Below are positions 60,201 to 62,930 of a stretch of DNA of 64,000 nt, piece after piece; positions within the stretch are counted from its first letter, which is position 1; every line of letters begins with the position of its first letter. Position numbers and translations under genes: made by a program. The notes below the pieces were generated by a model, which was given only the letters and a program-made list of their open reading frames with translations, was not told where the DNA came from and did no database searches. This stretch comes from Latrodectus hesperus (Eukaryota; Arthropoda; Arachnida; Araneae; Theridiidae): assembly GCA_037975125.1 (NCBI GenBank), contig JAJQOW010000014.1, positions 1,798,001 to 1,862,000 on the forward strand. Direction: 5' to 3'.

Positions 60201-61998
60201 ATAATTAAAAACGCTACGTTCTACGTCAATATTATTGCTAATCTCATAATTTTCAAATGATGTTTTAGAAATTAAATTAATGTCAAAGAAATTAGTCCTT
60301 TTGTATCTTTGCTATCAAATGTAATTATGGAAATGCAGGTGATGATGCTCACTTAAAATGCTTGACTTCGATATTTTTGATTTTTGTGTCACAAAAAAAT
60401 GAAGGGTTAAATAATAATTCTTTTAAAATACCATAAATCTTTTTTTTCATTCATTCCGAATGTTTTCAATGAAATATTATGTTCTTTAAATCGTGTTGCT
60501 CTTTAGTTTTTAATAATGAAACCTTCTTTTATCAAGTTAATTTTAATTCCTTAGAGTTATAAAATAAAGTCATAATAAATCACACCGTGTTAACACCAAA
60601 ATCTTAATATTTTCATTAAATCGTTTTAAATGCTTTCCAATGTGTAGTTTTCACTGTTCGTTAATGATTCCATTTGAAAATGCATTCACTTTAACGCTGT
60701 ATTATTTTGTTGCTGAAAAGCACTCTACAGGTCTTTGTGTGTTGTCCCATTTGCTGTTTTAAAACACTCACACAATTTACGTTAGTCTTCATCTGCGAGT
60801 AAAAGTTAAGACTGCCGATGAAATAAAAGTGCTTCTCAAAGTTTTCGTTAATTGGCCAGGAGATGTGGAACGGCTAGTAACAGTCGAGATCAATTCATGA
60901 AGAACAAGTACTTCTTTCTCAGCTGTTCGACAACAGTCGACAGAATTAAATCTTGTGAAATTATGTGAATTTCCTTAATGCGAAGTTCTTACACTCAACG
61001 GGCCGTTAGCTATAAGTCATCATCATCAGCATTGGCACGACAGCCCTTTGTGGGCCTTGGCCTTCTTCAGAAATCTCTACCATTCCGCCCCTTTTCTAGA
61101 AATCGATTTCCAGTTCTTGACTTTAAGTATGTTGAAGTCTTTTTCCAGGCAGTCCTTCCATCTCTTTTTGGGTCTTCCTCTTGGTCTACTACAGAAAGGG
61201 GTGGTGTTGAAGACCTTTATTGGTGTTCTCTCTGTACTCATTCTCATGAGGTGGCCTGCCCATCTCATTCCAGAGAGTTTTATTGATTGAATGATGTCTT
61301 CTTCTCCATAGGTTTTGTACAGTTCAAAGTTATACCTTTTTCGCCAGATGTTAATTTCCAGGACAGCACCAAAAATAATTCTTAGGACCTTTCTCTCAAA
61401 AATCGCCAATGTTTTCTCTTCCTTCATCGTCAAGGTCCATGTCTCTGAGGCGTAGGTTAGAACTGGTTTAATCAATGTCTTGTATAACATTATTTTTGTC
61501 CTTCTACTGATTAGGTGAGATTTTAAAAGAGGTCTTAGACCAAAGAAACAACGGTTTACGGCAATGATCCTCTTTCTGATTTCAGGAGTGATGTCAGTTT
61601 GGTAGTTAGCTATAAGTAAGTGACTTAAAACTTAGATTTACTACGGCAGCAGTTGTAATAAAAAAATTCATCACTAAAACCTATCGCTTATGATCCATTA
61701 TTATTCATGTGTTTTCATCTCGTAATTCATGGTGATGAATTCAGTGTCAATTATGTACCATGTGTTTGATTACAGCAAGAAGGAATTCGAAGCGCTCATC
61801 ACCAAGTGGCAGGGGGATGGTTGCATCACGGAGTCCGAGCTCTGCGCCCTCAAAGACAAGGTACTAATCACTCTTTTCTTTCCTCACAAGGTGCAAAGCT
61901 GTTGCCTCACTCTCTGTCGTTCTCTTTCAGACGAACCGCCACATCAGACTGTCGGAGCTGCTGCACAAGTATTCCATAGCATCCACCCTCATTGTTAT
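8834..61998 (+). CDS. Na-K-Cl cotransporter (SLC12A1/2-type), 21 internal exons, both ends outside window
   Basis: The product is an electroneutral cation-chloride cotransporter of the plasma membrane that moves Na+, K+ and Cl- together. Twenty-one exons join in phase (2621 coding bases, 873 full codons) with GT-AG at every intron. In order they encode TM1 (residues about 1-26), TM2 (27-57), TM3 (58-104), TM4 (105-142), TM5 (143-179), discontinuous TM6 with [18 protein letters not shown] (180-221), TM7 and a glycosylated loop (222-292), TM8 (293-328), TM9 (329-369), TM10 (370-403), TM11-12 (404-455), then the cytosolic C-terminal domain (456-873). NKCC hallmarks include [20 protein letters not shown] and [10 protein letters not shown]. 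The TM3 Tyr in [12 protein letters not shown] and the TM8 Ser pair in [10 protein letters not shown] argue for K+ and Na+ coupling. The start codon, the N-terminal kinase-docking region and about the last 50 residues are not in the window. Naming it SLC12A1 or SLC12A2 is not meaningful for an invertebrate. Confidence 0.95.
9184..9450 (+). mobile_element. Mariner-like element, 5' remnant
   Basis: An end-like sequence TAGGGCATTCAGAAAGTAAC is followed about 160 bases later by ATGGCGCGTTGG, encoding [19 protein letters not shown] before a stop. That resembles the N-terminal helix-turn-helix of mariner/SETMAR-like transposases. Nothing further of the gene or a right end is recognisable. Confidence 0.5.
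9521..9552. repeat. Near-perfect 32-base palindrome
   Basis: Arms GACAAGCATTTC and GAAATGCTTGTC surround TCACGTGG, which has an E-box (CACGTG) at its centre. It may be part of a decayed element together with the mariner-like remnant just upstream. Confidence 0.85.
9553..10680. other. Intron 1 remainder, nothing recognised
   Basis: I looked specifically for a second TM2 cassette exon here and in the rest of intron 1 and did not see one. Confidence 0.6.
10681..11130 (+). mobile_element. 5'-truncated LINE fragment (family A)
   Basis: The fragment is the same family as 2765-3411 but on the plus strand. It starts at the [13 protein letters not shown] region and runs to GGGCTGTCAGGCCAATGAAG. It carries several stops and frameshifts. 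The border motifs TTAGTAGTGC and TTGGTAGTGC suggest an imperfect duplication. It lies in intron 1, just before exon 2. Confidence 0.8.
11375..11470 (+). CDS. NKCC exon 2: TM2
   Basis: This 96-base exon encodes [20 protein letters not shown] then [12 protein letters not shown], corresponding to TM2 and the following loop. Both borders are phase 1. Its size and borders match the mutually exclusive cassette exon 4 (A/B/F) of vertebrate SLC12A1. I see only one version here. The donor is GTGAGT, followed 20 bases later by a run of ten or more C. Confidence 0.95.
11551..11690 (+). CDS. NKCC exon 3: TM3 with K+-site Tyr
   Basis: The exon encodes [33 protein letters not shown] and [13 protein letters not shown]. 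It is separated from exon 2 by an 80-base intron. The Tyr codon at 11649-11651 is the position that contacts K+ in NKCC structures and is His in vertebrate NCC. The donor is GTATGT, in phase 0. Confidence 0.95.
11874..12404 (-). mobile_element. 5'-truncated LINE fragment (family B)
   Basis: The minus strand encodes [30 protein letters not shown] and [20 protein letters not shown], the C-terminal tail of an RT protein. The 3' end carries GATGATGAT. A 13-base duplication with one mismatch borders it (11861-11873, 12405-12417). It occupies intron 3. Confidence 0.85.
12575..12688 (+). CDS. NKCC exon 4: TM4
   Basis: The exon encodes 38 codons, [19 protein letters not shown] then [19 protein letters not shown]. 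This is the short extracellular loop, TM4 and the start of the next loop. The acceptor is TTAG and the donor GTAACT; both borders are phase 0. Confidence 0.93.
13387..13446 (-). mobile_element. Isolated tRNA-like SINE head (type c)
   Basis: The minus strand shows a decayed A box (CTAGTGATAAGGG) and an intact B box (GGGTTCGATTCCC), matching the head of the family 3 type c SINEs. No body or tail follows. It lies in intron 4. Confidence 0.6.
13785..13896 (+). CDS. NKCC exon 5: TM5
   Basis: The exon encodes [20 protein letters not shown] then [17 protein letters not shown]. It starts in phase 0 after TTTCAG and ends in phase 1 at GTGAGA. KGFVGW is a family landmark before the extracellular loop leading to TM6. 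Confidence 0.93.
13897..16742. other. Intron 5, nothing recognised except a palindrome
   Basis: The intron is 2846 bases, AT-rich, with a poly-T run at 15581 and the palindrome at 16605-16631. No element was recognised. Confidence 0.6.
16605..16631. repeat. 27-base palindrome
   Basis: Arms AAACTTCTGTCTT and AAGACAGAAGTTT are separated by one base. It lies about 110 bases upstream of exon 6. Confidence 0.9.
16743..16867 (+). CDS. NKCC exon 6: TM6, ion-pathway helix
   Basis: The exon encodes [16 protein letters not shown] then [18 protein letters not shown] and ANISGDLK. The [15 protein letters not shown] stretch is the unwound TM6 that lines the ion pathway and is nearly invariant in the family. 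The acceptor AG at 16741-16742 was chosen because it keeps phase 1 from exon 5; the alternative AG five bases downstream breaks the frame. The donor is GTAAGA. Confidence 0.92.
16868..19588. other. Intron 6, very AT-rich
   Basis: The intron is 2721 bases. Around 17080-17140 a short inverted pair TGGCGCA/TGCGCCA occurs, and a CA/TA run at 19180-19214. Nothing else was recognised. Confidence 0.6.
19589..19801 (+). CDS. NKCC exon 7: TM7 and glycosylated loop
   Basis: The exon has 71 codons. It begins [19 protein letters not shown], continues through TM7, then encodes a loop with two N-glycosylation sequons (NGT and NCS) and two further Cys ([13 protein letters not shown]). It ends LLNDYQ. Compared with human NKCC1, the extracellular loop is shorter. 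The donor GTTCAT is weak but the only one that keeps the frame to VMEMVS in exon 8. Confidence 0.93.
19802..21009. other. Intron 7, left part, nothing recognised
   Basis: AT-rich sequence without element or exon signals. The stretch 21621-22179 to exon 8 is likewise unannotated. Confidence 0.55.
21010..21620 (-). pseudogene. Decayed Tc1-like transposase remnant
   Basis: With stops and frameshifts, the minus strand reads [42 protein letters not shown] and [17 protein letters not shown]. The order matches the FQQDNARPH and SPDLNPIEHLWD blocks of Tc1 transposases. Inverted ends were not found. It lies in intron 7. Confidence 0.5.
22180..22287 (+). CDS. NKCC exon 8: TM8 with Na+-site serines
   Basis: The exon has 36 codons, [20 protein letters not shown] then [16 protein letters not shown]. 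The adjacent Ser residues in LSSALASL correspond to the Na+-coordinating pair of NKCC1. Both borders are phase 0; acceptor TTGCAG, donor GTAAGG. Confidence 0.95.
22360..22483 (+). CDS. NKCC exon 9: intracellular loop and TM9
   Basis: The exon encodes [28 protein letters not shown] and [13 protein letters not shown]. YGKNNEPxRGY is a strong NKCC/NCC signature in the loop before TM9. Intron 8 upstream is only 72 bases. The exon ends in phase 1 at GTAAAG. Confidence 0.95.
22484..23624. other. Intron 9 with repeated GTCGACATT-like motifs
   Basis: Between 23125 and 23500 the motif GAATRTYGACATT or GTGAATGTCRACA occurs several times in both orientations, and CATGCTTGCATGGTGAAT occurs twice (23349, 23402). 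The origin is unknown. Confidence 0.6.
23276..23334. mobile_element. SINE family 3 internal fragment
   Basis: The short piece ATTAACGTGGGCACATCCCC continuing to CCAGTGAAGGAGAG matches the middle of family 3 (7858-7915 and, inverted, 27545-27605). Neither tail nor head is present. Confidence 0.6.
23625..23726 (+). CDS. NKCC exon 10: TM10
   Basis: The exon encodes [19 protein letters not shown] then [16 protein letters not shown], matching the NxIAPxISNFFLAxYxLINxSxFHA segment of NKCCs. Both ends are phase 1. The acceptor is TTTAG and the donor GTAAGT. Confidence 0.95.
23727..24360. other. Intron 10, left part, nothing recognised
   Basis: AT-rich sequence up to the LINE family C fragment. Confidence 0.55.
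24361..25150 (-). mobile_element. LINE 3' fragment with RNase H end (family C)
   Basis: The minus strand encodes [16 protein letters not shown], then after a frame shift [19 protein letters not shown], and the terminal [10 protein letters not shown] zinc motif. This is the RNase H and tail of an R1/Jockey-type ORF2. The 3' end is AAGAAGAAGAAG. The 5' border is uncertain. It lies in intron 10. Confidence 0.8.
25151..26260. other. Intron 10, right part; possible tRNA-like relics
   Basis: B-box-like sequences GGGTTTGATTCC (25549, plus) and GGTTCAGATTC (about 26010, minus) hint at old SINEs. There is no clear A box. Confidence 0.4.
26261..26416 (+). CDS. NKCC exon 11: TM11 and TM12
   Basis: The exon encodes [40 protein letters not shown] and [11 protein letters not shown], which cover the last two membrane helices. 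The donor is GTACTA in phase 1. It precedes the largest intron of the gene (8303 bases), which carries the intact LINE. Confidence 0.95.
26417..27430. other. Intron 11, left part, nothing recognised
   Basis: No coding or element signal. The stretch 27857-28654 between the SINE and the LINE-split SINE is also blank and AT-rich. Confidence 0.55.
27446..27841 (+). mobile_element. SINE family 3 (head type a), complete
   Basis: The element starts GAGTTCCAGTGGCTCAGTAG (tRNA-like A box) and ends in the CTTGGCTTGTCCAAGTGTCA tail with CAA repeats. A 15-base identity ACAACAAAATAAAAC borders it (27431-27445 and 27842-27856). It is the intact reference for the copy split by Tc1 at 6220-8016. Confidence 0.87.
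28655..28790 (+). mobile_element. tRNA-derived SINE, 5' half (split by LINE)
   Basis: The segment has a tRNA-like head with a B box (GGGTTCGAATCCC), the pyrimidine-rich spacer, and the core up to CCCTATAAACGG where the LINE entered. The matching 3' half resumes at 33886. It is family 2, as at 4336-4616 and 5478-5758. No upstream copy of the right-hand duplication AGTAGAAAACTT is present. Confidence 0.85.
28847..29908 (+). CDS. LINE ORF1: gag-like nucleic-acid-binding protein
   Basis: The 353-residue protein is the RNA-binding partner that forms the retrotransposition particle with LINE RNA. The first ATG is at 28847; the open frame extends three codons further upstream without an ATG. The middle is basic and the C-terminal third holds zinc knuckles, starting [14 protein letters not shown] (CX2CX4HX4C), then [14 protein letters not shown] and CGNC. 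This arrangement is typical of I/R1/Jockey-group ORF1. Its stop overlaps the ORF2 start by 11 bases. Confidence 0.9.
   Translation: MDETVGERSSGCELQQTSDERINKILEIEKDFQTLITSSKCTQPIQGKMRDNLSDLLKIVMTQAHEIAYLKGQIAISKSYAEVVKSTTSSTVREKRQIQRDRSKQRQENLITIYPLAEGSNSTATRSTLKQVINPANKSININRTRNIRNGGILIETKTQEDIDKIIKEISSNEQVNKSFKIEKPKKRRPRIIIYDVDKDIGKDTILDSLRNQNELDEHSQMDIIHNYEGKYGINWIISLDPKTFNHIKDRKRLYVGWTSVNFREYLKVTLCFKCHRFGHIAKYCKNNNRCFNCAREHADTSKCAYDRKCGNCEEYNNKYHTNYNLDHNAKDKNCKVYQKEITKLILKTDYGQ
29898..33398 (+). CDS. LINE ORF2: endonuclease-reverse transcriptase-RNase H polyprotein
   Basis: The 1166-residue protein nicks target DNA and reverse-transcribes LINE RNA at the nick. An N-terminal APE-type endonuclease spans roughly residues 1-225 ([29 protein letters not shown]). 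The reverse transcriptase spans roughly 420-720, with [42 protein letters not shown], the catalytic AYADDIVIL and TYLGVIID. An RNase H domain follows near 900-1015 with [25 protein letters not shown] and ELADKEAK, so all four acidic positions are present. A Cys/His motif ([17 protein letters not shown]) lies near the end. No internal stop is seen. Translation probably starts by reinitiation at the overlapping ATG. Confidence 0.95.
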   Translation: MASNLKQHIIQLRHINLNHCQAANIQLSQDLISKGIDIISVNDPYVSKSGITHIPKGYKIIANKEPKAALIVKNSFQVSIITTQKEMIITQLKIDNNEYIVSTIYCPPSKDIDSSLEDLQSYLALYEEYKWIIFGDFNAKSSAWSPRPTDSRGQTLLNLVSSFDLDIVNDPNSLPTFNSTIGSSWIDIMLTKNVDLDNLKNWSIEDQYTASDHNNMSCELHTYRQKTKANIRWNRKTLNWNKLSQELTELTNTFNFVEYAEIEEMIESIEDRIQEICYRSRIHNTKNKKSSYWWTPELGTMRSRVRALRRRYQKEPDQNLRDHYKQVFKKEATIYKKNIILIKRDALKRYLANLTNQDTFGNYYKSIRDKKTNSTLSCRIKINSTASTNSIAEATNYILDYNFPLADLNQIDRIFVKEQDPPITTIEIESVFKTTQKGKSPGYNNIEIEVYEELFRSNKLWFTKVMNLCFMNGVFPKCWKRAKIVLIPKPDKDPDLKDSYRPICLLSTWGKVLDKILMNRLTHHLETNNYMSPNQFGFTRGRSTNDAIYNLLTKIQNNKENKLFTCLISLDMKNAFNTIRWTDIMNQLNKYNLRSNLYNSVNSFLQERTYINYQGEIKNYNIGVPQGSSLGPILWNVVVNDLLIQDFGPHSFCQAYADDIVILLTARVYYKFTQLSTLPLGLIENWTNKYGLTISVHKSHYTIFVIKRDITRRPTITLMGNNITYKSEITYLGVIIDIKLNWTAHLNYIQEKIWGITNKISRIVRQTWGIKPKILKIIYFTVLEKIMLYAVPTWYRDTVKLKTKLLQIQRFPLLKLTKTYKTVSTEAMQVLAGCMPLDLKAQSIKQSYLLWDQKLDINIEDLHLNKLNAWTKDKIVFPPWEEINITWDINIIDTEYNAFTDGSKLDGKVGAAAIINYGNRTIDILTMKLNDEASVYEAEAVAILETMNYTLKNEINCIHIHTDSRSVLEALANNQITNQTLRSIITIYRENVNIFKFHWVKAHCGIQYNELADKEAKAATLKQEVTHKTLYSKTTVKTLLNQYAIKLWQNRWTNSAKTRRLYDIYPDVTINRLISNFYSNQIRTGHGVFGIYQSRFHNKSELCHSDQIPDTIEHTVFDCTEFKEIRKKCYPKHYKNLTIKQLLTDRGFNSAIQEIITIKLQKQMDH
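33886..34018 (+). mobile_element. tRNA-derived SINE, 3' half (split by LINE)
   Basis: The segment continues the family 2 SINE from CCCTATAAACGGG through GCCAGCCTGG to CACGACAATGAATGA. It begins with the second copy of the LINE target-site duplication. It is followed by AGTAGAAAACTT (34019-34030), the same right-hand duplication that borders the SINE at 4336-4616. Confidence 0.85.
34031..34351. repeat. Duplicated block A, copy 2
   Basis: The block follows the 3' half of the LINE-split SINE and matches 4629-4960. It ends near AAATAATTCTGCC, 370 bases before exon 12. The left flank of the SINE at 28655 is unlike the left flank of the SINE at 4336. Confidence 0.9.
34720..34819 (+). CDS. NKCC exon 12: start of cytosolic C-domain
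   Basis: The exon encodes [18 protein letters not shown] then [16 protein letters not shown]. [12 protein letters not shown] is the conserved start of the C-terminal domain. The acceptor is CTGTAG. The donor is GTTCTT, splitting an Arg codon in phase 2. Confidence 0.93.
35078..35594 (+). mobile_element. LINE 3' fragment (family C)
   Basis: The fragment is the plus-strand counterpart of 24361-25150 and starts further in. It encodes [40 protein letters not shown] and [20 protein letters not shown]. It ends in AAGAAGAAG. Borders AACACAAATAAT (35066-35077) and AACAAAAATAAT (35595-35606) form a duplication with one mismatch. It lies in intron 12. Confidence 0.85.
35607..37628. other. Intron 12 remainder; possible tRNA-like relic
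   Basis: On the minus strand near 36670-36750 there is TTGGCTTAGCTTTGAGACGG with a B box GGATTCGATTCTT, a probable decayed SINE head. Otherwise blank. Confidence 0.4.
37642..37914 (-). mobile_element. tRNA-derived SINE, family 4, complete
   Basis: On the minus strand the head is CCCGGTGGCTTAGTGGCAGC (A box) with a B box AAGTTCGATCCTC. The 3' end reads GGTCCACATGAGCTGTCGTG CC and ends in GAAGAAG. Borders CTCAATTACTTTC (37629-37641) and CTCAATAACTTTC (37915-37927) are a duplication with one mismatch. Confidence 0.87.
38231..38345 (+). CDS. NKCC exon 13: C-domain
   Basis: The exon encodes [19 protein letters not shown] then [19 protein letters not shown]. It matches the RPQxLVxTGxPxxRPxLxxF and GLMICGHV region of NKCCs. 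The first base completes the Arg codon split in exon 12. The donor is GTAATC, phase 0. Confidence 0.93.
39350..39425. repeat. AT microsatellite, long
   Basis: About 38 uninterrupted TA units lie in intron 13. Confidence 0.97.
39480..39645 (-). mobile_element. SINE family 4, head missing
   Basis: The segment matches the tail and body of 37642-37914 (ATGGCATGACAGCCCATGTG, CCCCCAGTGTTTAGTTCCCA) but lacks the tRNA-like head. It lies shortly after the AT repeat of intron 13. Confidence 0.8.
39646..41065. other. Intron 13, middle, nothing recognised
   Basis: No exon or element identified; 38346-39349 and 41499-42782 in the same intron are also blank. Confidence 0.55.
41066..41498 (-). mobile_element. 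SINE family 3 (head type b)
   Basis: The tail and middle are those of family 3 (CTTGGCAAGCCAAGCTCGCT, then CACATCCACGCCACACCAGC). The head differs: on the minus strand it reads GGTAGTCTGGCGGGTTAAGG with a B box GAGTTCGATTCTC. It lies in intron 13. Confidence 0.8.
42801..42935 (+). CDS. NKCC exon 14: C-domain
   Basis: The exon has 45 codons, [20 protein letters not shown] then [20 protein letters not shown] and SSLIQ. The KAFYxxV motif of the family is visible as RAFYSLV. The acceptor tract is a TGT microsatellite ending in TTGCAG and the donor is GTACTT. Confidence 0.92.
43011..43303 (+). mobile_element. tRNA-derived SINE, family 1
   Basis: The sequence runs from GCCGACCGATGGCTGAGTGG through a B box (GAGTTCAAATCCC), the CCCTATAAACGGG core and the tail CCCGTCGTTG, followed by a run of A. 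It is the sense-orientation counterpart of the copy at 532-834, just downstream of exon 14. No clear target-site duplication was found. Confidence 0.87.
44052..44827. mobile_element. 776-base MITE with long inverted repeats, mariner-like
   Basis: The element begins CAGGGTGATCTTTTTTAAAG and ends with its inverse, with TA on both sides. The inverted repeats are about 165 bases (44052-44216, 44662-44827). The unique middle keeps a short start ([15 protein letters not shown] near 44372) and a C-terminal remnant (RNIPLDM through [14 protein letters not shown] near 44460-44555), with the catalytic middle missing. It lies in intron 14. Confidence 0.88.
45119..45225 (+). CDS. NKCC exon 15: C-domain
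   Basis: The exon encodes [20 protein letters not shown] then [15 protein letters not shown]. It matches GLGRMKPNTLVLGFKKDW of vertebrate NKCCs. It ends in phase 2 at GTATGT, so the next codon is completed as His by exon 16. Confidence 0.92.
46243..46640 (-). mobile_element. SINE family 3 (head type c)
   Basis: The tail has GTT repeats and the family 3 module ACACTTGGACAAGCCAAGCT. The middle is different, and the head on the minus strand is GGTAGCCTAGTGGTTAGGG with a B box GGGTTCGATTCCC. It is in intron 15 and forms one end of a block repeated at 52979-53719. Confidence 0.83.
46641..47005. repeat. Duplicated block B, copy 1
   Basis: The 365 bases on the head side of the SINE at 46243-46640 recur at 53358-53719, for example CAATGATGCATGATTATTGT and GAAAAACTGGCTGATTCAGC. 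There is no coding potential. Confidence 0.9.
47006..48590. other. Intron 15, nothing recognised
   Basis: No exon or element identified. The stretches 45226-46242 and 48639-49827 of the same intron are also blank. Confidence 0.5.
48591..48638. repeat. Perfect 22-base inverted repeat (hairpin)
   Basis: The left arm at 48591-48612 (TCTATCTCAGCATTTAG and on) is perfectly complementary to 48617-48638, with a four-base loop TAGT. It lies in intron 15. Confidence 0.9.
49836..50424. mobile_element. hAT-like MITE with 8-base target duplication
   Basis: The ends are imperfect inverted repeats: CACGGGTTTCCAAACT at the left, CATAGGTTCCCAAAGT read inward from the right. An identical 8-base duplication ATTTAGAC flanks the element (49828-49835, 50425-50432). 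The 8-base duplication and CAnnGGTT-type ends are characteristic of the hAT superfamily. No coding capacity is seen in its 589 bases. It lies in intron 15, upstream of exon 16. Confidence 0.75.
50546..50739 (+). CDS. NKCC exon 16: C-domain with basic variable linker
   Basis: The exon encodes [20 protein letters not shown] at its start, equivalent to the HDAFDxxYGVxILR region of vertebrate NKCCs. It then enters a variable linker with a basic cluster, LSKKERKKR. It ends in phase 1 at GTAAGT. GC content is clearly above the surrounding intron. Confidence 0.92.
50740..51811. other. Intron 16, nothing recognised
   Basis: AT-rich intron sequence only. Intron 17 between 52061 and 52978 and the stretch 53806-54587 are likewise blank. 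Confidence 0.55.
51812..52060 (+). CDS. NKCC exon 17: Ser/Pro linker and [10 protein letters not shown] core
   Basis: The exon opens with a Ser/Pro-rich linker ([18 protein letters not shown]), probably flexible and possibly phosphorylated, then [19 protein letters not shown] and [13 protein letters not shown]. The last motif is one of the most conserved in the C-domain. The donor GTCCCT is weak. Read-through would end at a stop at 52132-52134 after an unrelated tail. Confidence 0.92.
52979..53357 (-). mobile_element. SINE family 3 (head type c)
   Basis: The copy matches 46243-46640, with tail ACGCTTGGATGAGCCAAGCT and a minus-strand head GTAGCCTAGTGGTTAGGGCA with B box GGGTTCGATTCCC. It is in intron 17. 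The GTT tail is reduced to a single repeat. Confidence 0.83.
53358..53719. repeat. Duplicated block B, copy 2
   Basis: The block matches 46641-47005 with scattered substitutions and small deletions. Homology stops at about TTGTTCAAATAAAG, just before the isolated SINE head at 53732. Confidence 0.9.
53732..53805 (-). mobile_element. Isolated tRNA-like SINE head (type c-like)
   Basis: The minus strand reads GGGCCGTGGTACTCCGGTGG with TTAGGGCATTGG and a B box GGGTTCGACTCCC. It is head-only and begins about 12 bases after the end of the duplicated block at 52979-53719. Confidence 0.6.
54588..54702 (+). CDS. NKCC exon 18: C-domain
   Basis: The exon encodes [20 protein letters not shown] then [19 protein letters not shown], continuing DDGGLTLLxPYLL of NKCCs. 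The acceptor is TTTCAG and the donor GTAAGT in phase 2. Confidence 0.93.
54925..55620 (+). pseudogene. Decayed Tc1-like transposase remnant, second family
   Basis: In shifting plus-strand frames I read [26 protein letters not shown], then [31 protein letters not shown] and [14 protein letters not shown]. These follow the order of a Tc1 transposase from the N-terminal domain to the third catalytic block. There are many stops. It differs from the element at 6454-7857. It lies in intron 18. Confidence 0.65.
56022..56116. repeat. AT microsatellite plus T run at exon 19 acceptor
   Basis: About 75 bases of AT repeat run into 18 T and then GCAG at 56117-56120, so the microsatellite is fused to the splice-acceptor tract of exon 19. 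Confidence 0.97.
56121..56207 (+). CDS. NKCC exon 19: C-domain
   Basis: The exon encodes [20 protein letters not shown] then IVKPPEES. It matches LLSKFRLGFHEVHILPDI of NKCCs. The acceptor lies directly behind an AT microsatellite and an 18-base T run. Both ends are codon-splitting; the donor is GTAATA. Confidence 0.92.
57213..57294. repeat. AT microsatellite, long
   Basis: About 40 uninterrupted AT units lie in intron 19. Confidence 0.97.
57412..57678 (+). other. Unassigned ORF, 88 residues
   Basis: The ATG at 57412 opens [20 protein letters not shown], followed by [20 protein letters not shown]. Composition is protein-like for about 65 residues, then degenerates into a T-rich stretch. I do not recognise it; it may be the start of a transposon gene. 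Confidence 0.25.
57884..58659. mobile_element. 776-base MITE, second copy
   Basis: The element has the same length, ends and TA borders as the copy at 44052-44827, and the same internal deletion junction. The remnants read [16 protein letters not shown] near 58205 and [19 protein letters not shown] near 58290. It lies in intron 19. Confidence 0.88.
58660..61004. other. Intron 19, right part, nothing recognised
   Basis: AT-rich sequence without element signals; 56208-57212 in the same intron is also blank. Confidence 0.55.
61018..61604 (-). mobile_element. 5'-truncated LINE fragment (family B)
   Basis: This is a second copy of the family at 11874-12404, with the same [17 protein letters not shown] and [15 protein letters not shown] motifs and the GATGATGATG tail. 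A perfect 13-base duplication GTTAGCTATAAGT borders it (61005-61017 and 61605-61617). A 137-residue frame is open within it, so it is younger than the intron 3 copy. Confidence 0.88.
61776..61860 (+). CDS. NKCC exon 20: C-domain
   Basis: The exon encodes [15 protein letters not shown] then [13 protein letters not shown]. The first base completes a Ser codon begun in exon 19. It corresponds to KRFEDMIAPFRL and ITxxELxxxxxK of vertebrate NKCCs, with a much shorter middle. The donor is GTACTA. Confidence 0.88.
61931..61998 (+). CDS. NKCC exon 21: C-domain, last exon in window
   Basis: The exon encodes [19 protein letters not shown] then LIV, matching VRLNEILLDYSRDAALIV before the terminal TLPxxRKG segment. 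Intron 20 upstream is only 70 bases. It ends in phase 2 at GTAAGT. The remaining roughly 50 residues of the family are not found in 62.0-64.0 kb and must lie downstream. Confidence 0.9.
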
Positions 61999-62418
61999 GT
62001 AAGTATGAAACCTCAATGCAGTTTCTTAATTCCTGTGTTTCGAGCTGGAACTGAACCGAAAACCAGAAAAAAAACCTTTATTCTGGTCGGAAAGAAAACA
62101 GAACTGAACCATGAAAACGTATCGTTTATCTATCGTAGTATATTTAGCCCCTTTGTCATCGTAGCCACAACTTATCAATATTTTCTAATTTTAACGTCAA
62201 CCCTTTAATTCTTATACGTACATTGCTGGTCCATTTCCTGTTTTGATGTTCAAGAATATTTTTCTGTTTTACATGAAACTACCTGAAGAAAGCAGATTTA
62301 ATTCAGTTAAATGAACTAAAAGTATAAAAGATTTTTAAGAAAAATTGTCTGTCAGAGTTATATTTTTCGCGTCTCAACCTGCGGTAGTAGTAAGTAGAGT
62401 AAACCGGCTGGCGGAAGT

Positions 62419-62468
62419 GCCACGCCCCTTTCAGCGCACACGTTGATCACGTGACAGGATGTGACGTC
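62419..62468. promoter_or_regulatory. GC-box/E-box/CRE cluster (candidate regulatory site)
   Basis: Within 50 bases there are CCACGCCCCT (GC-box-like), TCACGTGA (62446-62453) and a perfect CRE TGACGTCA-like core TGACGTCAT (62461-62469). The patch is GC-richer than the surrounding intron. Function is inferred from motif density only. Confidence 0.35.
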
Positions 62469-62711
62469 ATACCACGTAACCGTTGAGTGGAGTGGAGTTG
62501 TCGGTTTTTCCTAATGCTTTTGGTTAAATTGAGTTCTTTTGTTTATTTTTATGTATTCCACGTGGTATGTAAAGTTTTTATTCCTGGGAATTGCAACAAC
62601 TTTTCAGAAATAATTATTTATATATCTCACGTGTGTTAAAAGTTTCTATTCCTGGCAATGGCTATAACTTTTCCGAAAGGGGAATTTTCTACGTGCATTG
62701 TAAAGCTTCTG

Positions 62712-62930
62712 GGCGCTCCGTGGCTGAGTGGTCTAAAGCATCACCGCTAATCACTTGAGAGCGTAGGAGTGTGGGTTCGATTCCCACCGTGGCCCTGGGT
62801 GTTTTCTTCGTTATTCTTCTGTGGTTGTACATCTGTCATTGTGCTATTTGTCCTATTATCGACGAAGACTTACAAGCGGATCTCAAGAATCAAGCATACA
62901 AGTGTGAATATGTGTAATGTAATAAATAAA
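62712..62930 (+). mobile_element. Short tRNA-derived SINE, family 5, complete
   Basis: The head CCGTGGCTGAGTGGTCTAAA (A box) and GGGTTCGATTCCC (B box) has a long variable arm, like class II tRNAs (Ser/Leu). The acceptor-stem ends do not pair well, so it is not a tRNA gene. The tail ends in AATAAATAAA. A perfect 11-base duplication TAAAGCTTCTG borders it (62701-62711, 62931-62941). Confidence 0.87.

Noticed and set aside
62712..62796. Possible tRNA gene (class II, Ser/Leu-like)
   Set aside because: The acceptor-stem ends do not pair, and a tail with AATAAA repeats plus a perfect target-site duplication shows it is a SINE head.
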